A stretch of DNA of 64,000 bases from Siphonodentalium dalli (Eukaryota; Mollusca; Scaphopoda; Gadilida; Siphonodentaliidae). This document shows positions 59,261-64,000 of this stretch, one piece after another (the stretch's first letter is position 1; every line of letters starts with the position of its first letter). The position numbers and the translations under genes were made by a program. Under the pieces are notes generated by a model that worked only from the letters and a program-made list of their open reading frames with translations, did not search any database and was not told the origin of the DNA. The stretch is from NCBI GenBank assembly GCA_032622095.1, contig CP136061.1, positions 82,870,324 through 82,934,323 on the forward strand, in the 5' to 3' direction.

Positions 59261-60357
59261 TAATTCATAACCTGCAAGGCCGCCCGTCCCTTCAATACAA
59301 CCTGGAAATACTCAAATGAGAGACTAATTATAGCAATACACAATATTAAAATTACAATTATTAACAATGGACGACCTTCGCATACTGAACCACTATATAT
59401 AAAAATTACGAATAGCTAATTGTAGTTGTGTTTCTTTTTTTTGGACGGTCCAAAAACATCGTAGAATTGAAAATTACGAGTCTGTTTGTGAGAAAATCGT
59501 GCTTGCCACTTACAGTAAGGGAGACAATCGTGCTTGCCACTTGCAGTAATGGGATCATGGTCCTGATTTTCGTGATTATTTTATTATCATGTCACACATT
59601 AACGCGTTGCGTTTCGCAACGAATGATTTGATTGACACTAATAGACTAACAGACACAAATTCAGGCCTCAAGGCGATCACATTTTAAGGATAAGTAAGCT
59701 TAGTCATCTCCCACATTGAGGAGCTGAGAAACTATAACGAACTTATTACTACATGTGTGTGTTTTGTTGAAAATCTGAAACCGTAATCGTAACCATGGCC
59801 ACGGAAAAATGACAACGAATAGAATGAACATGAATGTTAGTGACTTAGTATCCTATTCCTAATTATTATTTGTAGTACATGTAGTTCATTGTGAGAAAGG
59901 TTTTCAACGAAAAAATTAATTTTTTGCGAAATACGAACAGTACGCGAAGGCAATACAGAAAACAATGAGCGAAATTATGGTACTAAATAAAAGCCGCTAA
60001 CATTTACGAAACGACTGCAATAATGTGAAATAATGTGAAAATGATAAATTTATATAATAATATATGACAACATTTTATCACATTAAATAATACTTATCAA
60101 AATATATGAAAGGATATACAAGATGCATTTTATGAAGTCAACAACAACATACGTCTGAATATGTCTGTTCGTTCTTCCGATATCGGCGGCTATTCCCGAG
60201 CCGAGAGTTCCGGTTCAGTTTTCAGTATAAACATTTCGCCGTCTACGGTTCCGATTATTTCAAATTGAATTAGCTCCCCCGTTGATTAGAAACTAATTCC
60301 AAAATAGTACCAACAGAGTGCCAGTGGCATTGCTTCTGATTTGCCAATTATTTCCAG
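59261..60357. other. Stretch with no supported gene (possible intron)
   Basis: AT-rich, with a short direct repeat TCGTGCTTGCCACTT at 59498 and 59528. No exon recognised. Confidence 0.4.
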
Positions 60358-60432
60358 CTGCCATTACCACTGCCTGGGAATTGCCTGTCATCAAACCTCG
60401 GTGTTAGCATTGTGACTGCAGATCAGAATACA
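60358..60432 (+). CDS. Candidate second exon of the 58148 gene
   Basis: A pyrimidine-rich acceptor (CCAATTATTTCCAG) and a strong donor (ACA|GTAAGTAT) bound 75 bases that are open only in the phase-0 frame: LPLPLPGNCL, then SSNLGVSIVTADQNT. Both ends are phase 0, so it fits directly after exon 58148-58258. One cysteine is present. No family can be named from this. The joining is inferred from phase and splice-site quality only. Confidence 0.4.
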
Positions 60433-60914
60433 GTAAGTATATATTGCGACGAAGTTGTATATACTTTAAAAATTGTTACATGTTGCACATAAGTAGGAAA
60501 CTTTGTCTAGTATACACACCATCGTTTTAGCAAAACCTTCACATATTAAATCTACAAATACATTCCAAATCGATCATTTACATCTACATATATAAACAAA
60601 TGGTATTAATTCCGCCAACGGGACCATAACGTATATTTATATATCGCATTAAACCCCTATTATATCATTAAAAAGGCCATTGCATATTTCCTTATTCGTC
60701 ACTAGTGATGAATAGGCGCGTGTTATATATAACTTGGCATCGAGCCAAACAAATGACCGCGCCGTTGCACTGACGAAAATAGACACAAAACAACGAGACA
60801 AATTGGGGAACTATATTTTCCGTTACCAACACAAAGCGCGCAATACTGTCGTTTGCGGTTTTGAAGCGTCTTCACCAGCGCCGTAAATTTATGTATTTTG
60901 CAACTTCTTTTACA
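60433..60914. other. Stretch with no supported gene
   Basis: No exon or repeat recognised. Confidence 0.4.
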
Positions 60915-61505
60915 GATGGTCTATCTATATGTAAACATGATTTATATAGTTACCTGGGTATAAATATGGTCTATCTCTTTGTAAACATGATTTATATAGT
61001 TACCGGGGTATAACGATGGTATATCTCTTTGTAAACACGTGGTATATACCCACCGGGGTATAAAATATTAGATATGAATCGAAGACCCCTGTCCGGAAAT
61101 GCTTCTATCGTTTAATATTGATAATATTTCGAATATTTTCTGGTCTAGACAAGACATTTTATTGTGTAATTTTGTCACAAATAAGTGTTAATTAGACTCA
61201 TTGCCACTTATAACTATGTAATAACAGAATAGATACAATCAGTCTGGGACATTTGACGTTCGGAGCATAGCTATGGGAACATCCTAATTATCTATATCGC
61301 TATATGGTATCGCATGAATGGTCTCTTCTAAAACTAGATCAATTCAGTGTCCCACTTTATCATCTCATTTTATAATAAAATCATCGAAATCAAATCAATA
61401 TTAATTGACAGAAACATTTCCGGGCCGGGATTTCCAACGCATACGCATTATTTCACACCCAGGAAACTATCTAATATTTGTTATTTAAAGAGATAATCTT
61501 TAGGA
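60915..61505. mobile_element. MITE family A, copy 4, with triplicated left end
   Basis: The left terminus is repeated three times with a 50-bp period (ATGGTCTATCTATATGTAAA at 60916, ATGGTCTATCTCTTTGTAAA at 60966, ATGGTATATCTCTTTGTAAA at 61016). It continues into CTGTCCGGAAATGCTTCTAT and ACATTTGACGTTCGGAGC and ends AAAGAGATAATCTTTAGG. Confidence 0.75.
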
Positions 61506-61599
61506 TTTGATTTACTAAAAAGTCATAAAGCTTTAGTTTGTTGCATGTGGTATACAAGATCTTCAAATCGTTATGTTGGGATTAGTGGTACCATGACAC

Positions 61600-63940
61600 C
61601 CCTTGGGACTTAACTTCACCCCACTCATTTTGTTCCTTATTAGCAAATATTCACTTTTCAGGTTTGGACCATTTTTTTTCAAGTAAAATGTAACTATCTT
61701 TGGTATGAAAGGTGCTTATTGTTTTGGTCTATCTTAAATGTGTCACTCTACGGTGTTTATAGCCCAAATAGCTTCCAAAATGGCAACCAAATTTGGTAAA
61801 AATTCGATTTTGTTTACATATATCCCGAATATTATTCTCTGCATTTTCCGAAAAGGCAGCACTTGATTATTATACATGTTAGTTAATTAACTGACAACTG
61901 CATGTTCTATTCTGGTTGCTGTATGGAATTTTGCCGAGAACTTCTTTTGTGATTCTGACCATATTATTGAAAGGAAATGGGCAGAACTTACAAGGAGTGA
62001 CTACATGGTCATAGGTCATGTGTGGAAGTATACCCAGTGTGCCTGCATTGTGACTCATGGCTGTATGGTCATTTGCGGTGTGTACGGGTGTAACCAAGTA
62101 TGGTTGTATGGTCAAGTGTACGTGTATATAGTGCCACTCCATATATACAGAAACACCACAAAAATGACAATACAGTCACCCACTTTATACCCGTATACCT
62201 GACCCACGACCAAACAACCATACTTGGTTATGCCCGTACACACCACAAATGACCATACAGCCATAAGTCACTATGCAGGCACACCGGGTATACTCCTACA
62301 CATGATCAATGACCATATAGTCACCCATGTGCACCTATTCTCCACTCACATGGCCAAATAGTCATTCAAGATATGCATAAACACCACAACAATTACCATA
62401 TATTCACATCAGGTATACACATGCACCACACCAATGGCCATCCAACCTTTCCGGATATACCAATACCCACACATACGACCACTCATACCTCACATACTTG
62501 CATATACACCTCACACATGACAATTCAGCAATTGACTGTATATTAATACACGCTATCCACGATCACACAGCTACTCCATATACACACCAATGATAATACA
62601 TCCACGGCATATATCGATATACATCCCACCATTTACCACAATGGCACTCTCTATATACCCACACGCTCGCCAATGACCATCCAGCTTACTCCAGGTATGC
62701 ATATACACTTCAATCATGACCGTACAGTCGTTCCATGTACACATATACACATTATTCATAAACATAAAATCACTCCCTATTTATCCACACACCCCATCCA
62801 TGATCATACATACAGTACATGTATACATAAACACACACATGTCACAATACAATCACACACGGTACACCTGTACATCCCACCCACGACCTTACGGTCACCC
62901 CATATATTCACAAACAACACACAGATGACCATGCAGTTACTCTCGTTATATCCATTCACCACATCAATGTCCATACAGCCACATCGGTTACACCCGTACT
63001 GGGTACACACAACCATACACCATACAGTCAATACATGTATACCGATTCACCCCACACGTGACAATACAGCCACTCCTTGTATATATATACATTTCACCAT
63101 GCACACCCCACCCTATTCACATCACCAATGAATACACAGTGACTCCATGGCTGCCTTCTTGGCATTCACCTTGTATCCAGTTGATAATGTTTTATCCTAA
63201 TTAGCCAGGATAGCCACATATTAGGGTTCATCTCAGTTCTCTCTTAAAGTTCTGCCCATTTCCTTTCAATAAAATGACCAGAATCACACACGAGGGTCTC
63301 GGAAAAAATCCATACTGGGACAACCAAAATAGAATATATAGTTGGCAGTTTATTAACTAGCATGTATAAGAACCAAGTGAGTCATAAGTTGCAACCTTTT
63401 CGGAAAGCGCAGAGAATACTATTCTGGATATATGTACAAATTTTGGATGCCATCTTGAGCAATTTGGTCTATAAACACCGTAGTATGATACATTTAAGAT
63501 ATACCAAAACAATAAACGCCTTTCATGCCAATGATGGTTACATTTTACTTGAAAACATTGTCCAAACCTGAAAAGTGATTTTTTGCTGATATTTATGACA
63601 AGTTTGTGAGGGAAAAATCAAATATTCCTGGTAATGTCAGTGGTGACAATAGTAATAATTAGCCATGGTGCATCAGACATGTTAGTATTCAATGTATAGA
63701 ACGCAGAATAGTTAATATAATTCATCAACCGCAACTTATAAGCGATTGCAGGACACGCTTAGGCAAAGTCTACAATGTTCCATATTTTGGCGGCAATTCT
63801 GGCAGTCATTTTGAGCCAAAGTAACAATTTTGGTTCCATTGAGTTAGAATATGGATAGGTAATAATATGCCTCACTTATATTACAAAGTTCTGTTCATTT
63901 CTTGTTGAAATATGGCTAGAATCACAATTTTGAGGTATCG
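61600..63940. mobile_element. Foldback element IV, same family as III
   Basis: The left arm (about 61640-61990) has CTTTTCAGGTTTGGACCATT, AGTAAAATGTAACTATC and TATTATTCTCTGCATTTTCC. The right arm (about 63230-63760) carries the same blocks reversed (GTCCAAACCTGAAAAGTGA at 63559). The right arm also extends into sequence matching 55740-55920 of element III. The true right end may lie past the window. No coding capacity is seen. Confidence 0.7.
61985..63150. repeat. About 35-bp minisatellite in foldback IV, reversing direction
   Basis: Units such as CACACCAATGACCATACAGCC...GTATAC run forward from about 62140. Their complement (GTATGGTCAAGTGTACGTGT) runs from 61985 to 62135, so orientation flips near 62140, close to the left arm and not at the centre. 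Frames of up to 152 codons rich in H, T, I and P come from the repeat. Confidence 0.8.
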
Positions 63941-64000
63941 GAAGGGGCTAGGACCCCAATACTTACATATTTCATTGCTCCAATTATCAGTTAATATAAA

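Noticed and set aside
62673-63131. 152-codon histidine/threonine-rich frame
   Set aside because: Produced by the minisatellite of foldback element IV.

Overview
The window is eukaryotic nuclear DNA from an animal, most likely a marine lophotrochozoan such as a mollusc. It is AT-rich, has no operons or long open frames, and uses GT/AG introns. The words TACATGTA and AAGATGGC recur, one gene joins a PAN/Apple module to an EGF module, and transposon debris is abundant. The organism assignment is inference from these features.

Only about half a dozen short stretches look protein-coding, all as single exons. The best is a secreted PAN/Apple-EGF gene on the + strand: exon 33985-34281 joins exon 35287-35374 at matching phase-0 splice sites. 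Its 1-kb intron holds two LINE fragments in opposite orientations. Upstream lies a CCAAT/TATA promoter-like block, which is duplicated at about 29.1-29.35 kb together with a 12-codon upstream ORF. A second candidate gene starts at 58148 (signal peptide, strong donor) and may continue at 60358-60432. Inside a 5.7-kb palindromic element there are two further candidate exons, at 39748-39937 (-) and 42281-42472 (+). A third LINE C-terminus lies at 27252-27635.

Most of the window is repeats, region by region. 2.2-2.7 kb: palindromic MITE. 3.3-7.7 kb: diverged tandem segmental duplication. 8.8-15.2 kb: foldback element with minisatellite arms, carrying a nested piggyBac-like insertion (11476-12919, TTAA on both sides). 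15.5-20.3 kb: three members of a MITE family, a 161-bp tandem array, palindrome clusters and a tandem pair of cloverleaf-like structures. 20.3-26.8 kb: an interspersed repeat interrupted by a second foldback element (21946-26692). 27.9-33.6 kb: duplicated segments plus a TIR element with a 9-bp target duplication (31018-32464). 33.9-35.4 kb: PAN-EGF gene. 38377-44082: 5.7-kb palindromic element with 5'-CAC termini and a 5-bp target duplication. 44.8-48.1 kb: MITEs and satellites. 48.3-52.2 kb: repeats and minisatellites. 54.7-57.6 and 61.6-63.9 kb: two foldback elements of one family. 58.0-60.4 kb: second candidate gene.

The main biological theme is large inverted-repeat (foldback) elements. 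At least four have arms that contain minisatellites running in opposite directions towards the centre. All coordinates of repeats and arms were set by eye and are approximate unless a target duplication fixes the boundary.
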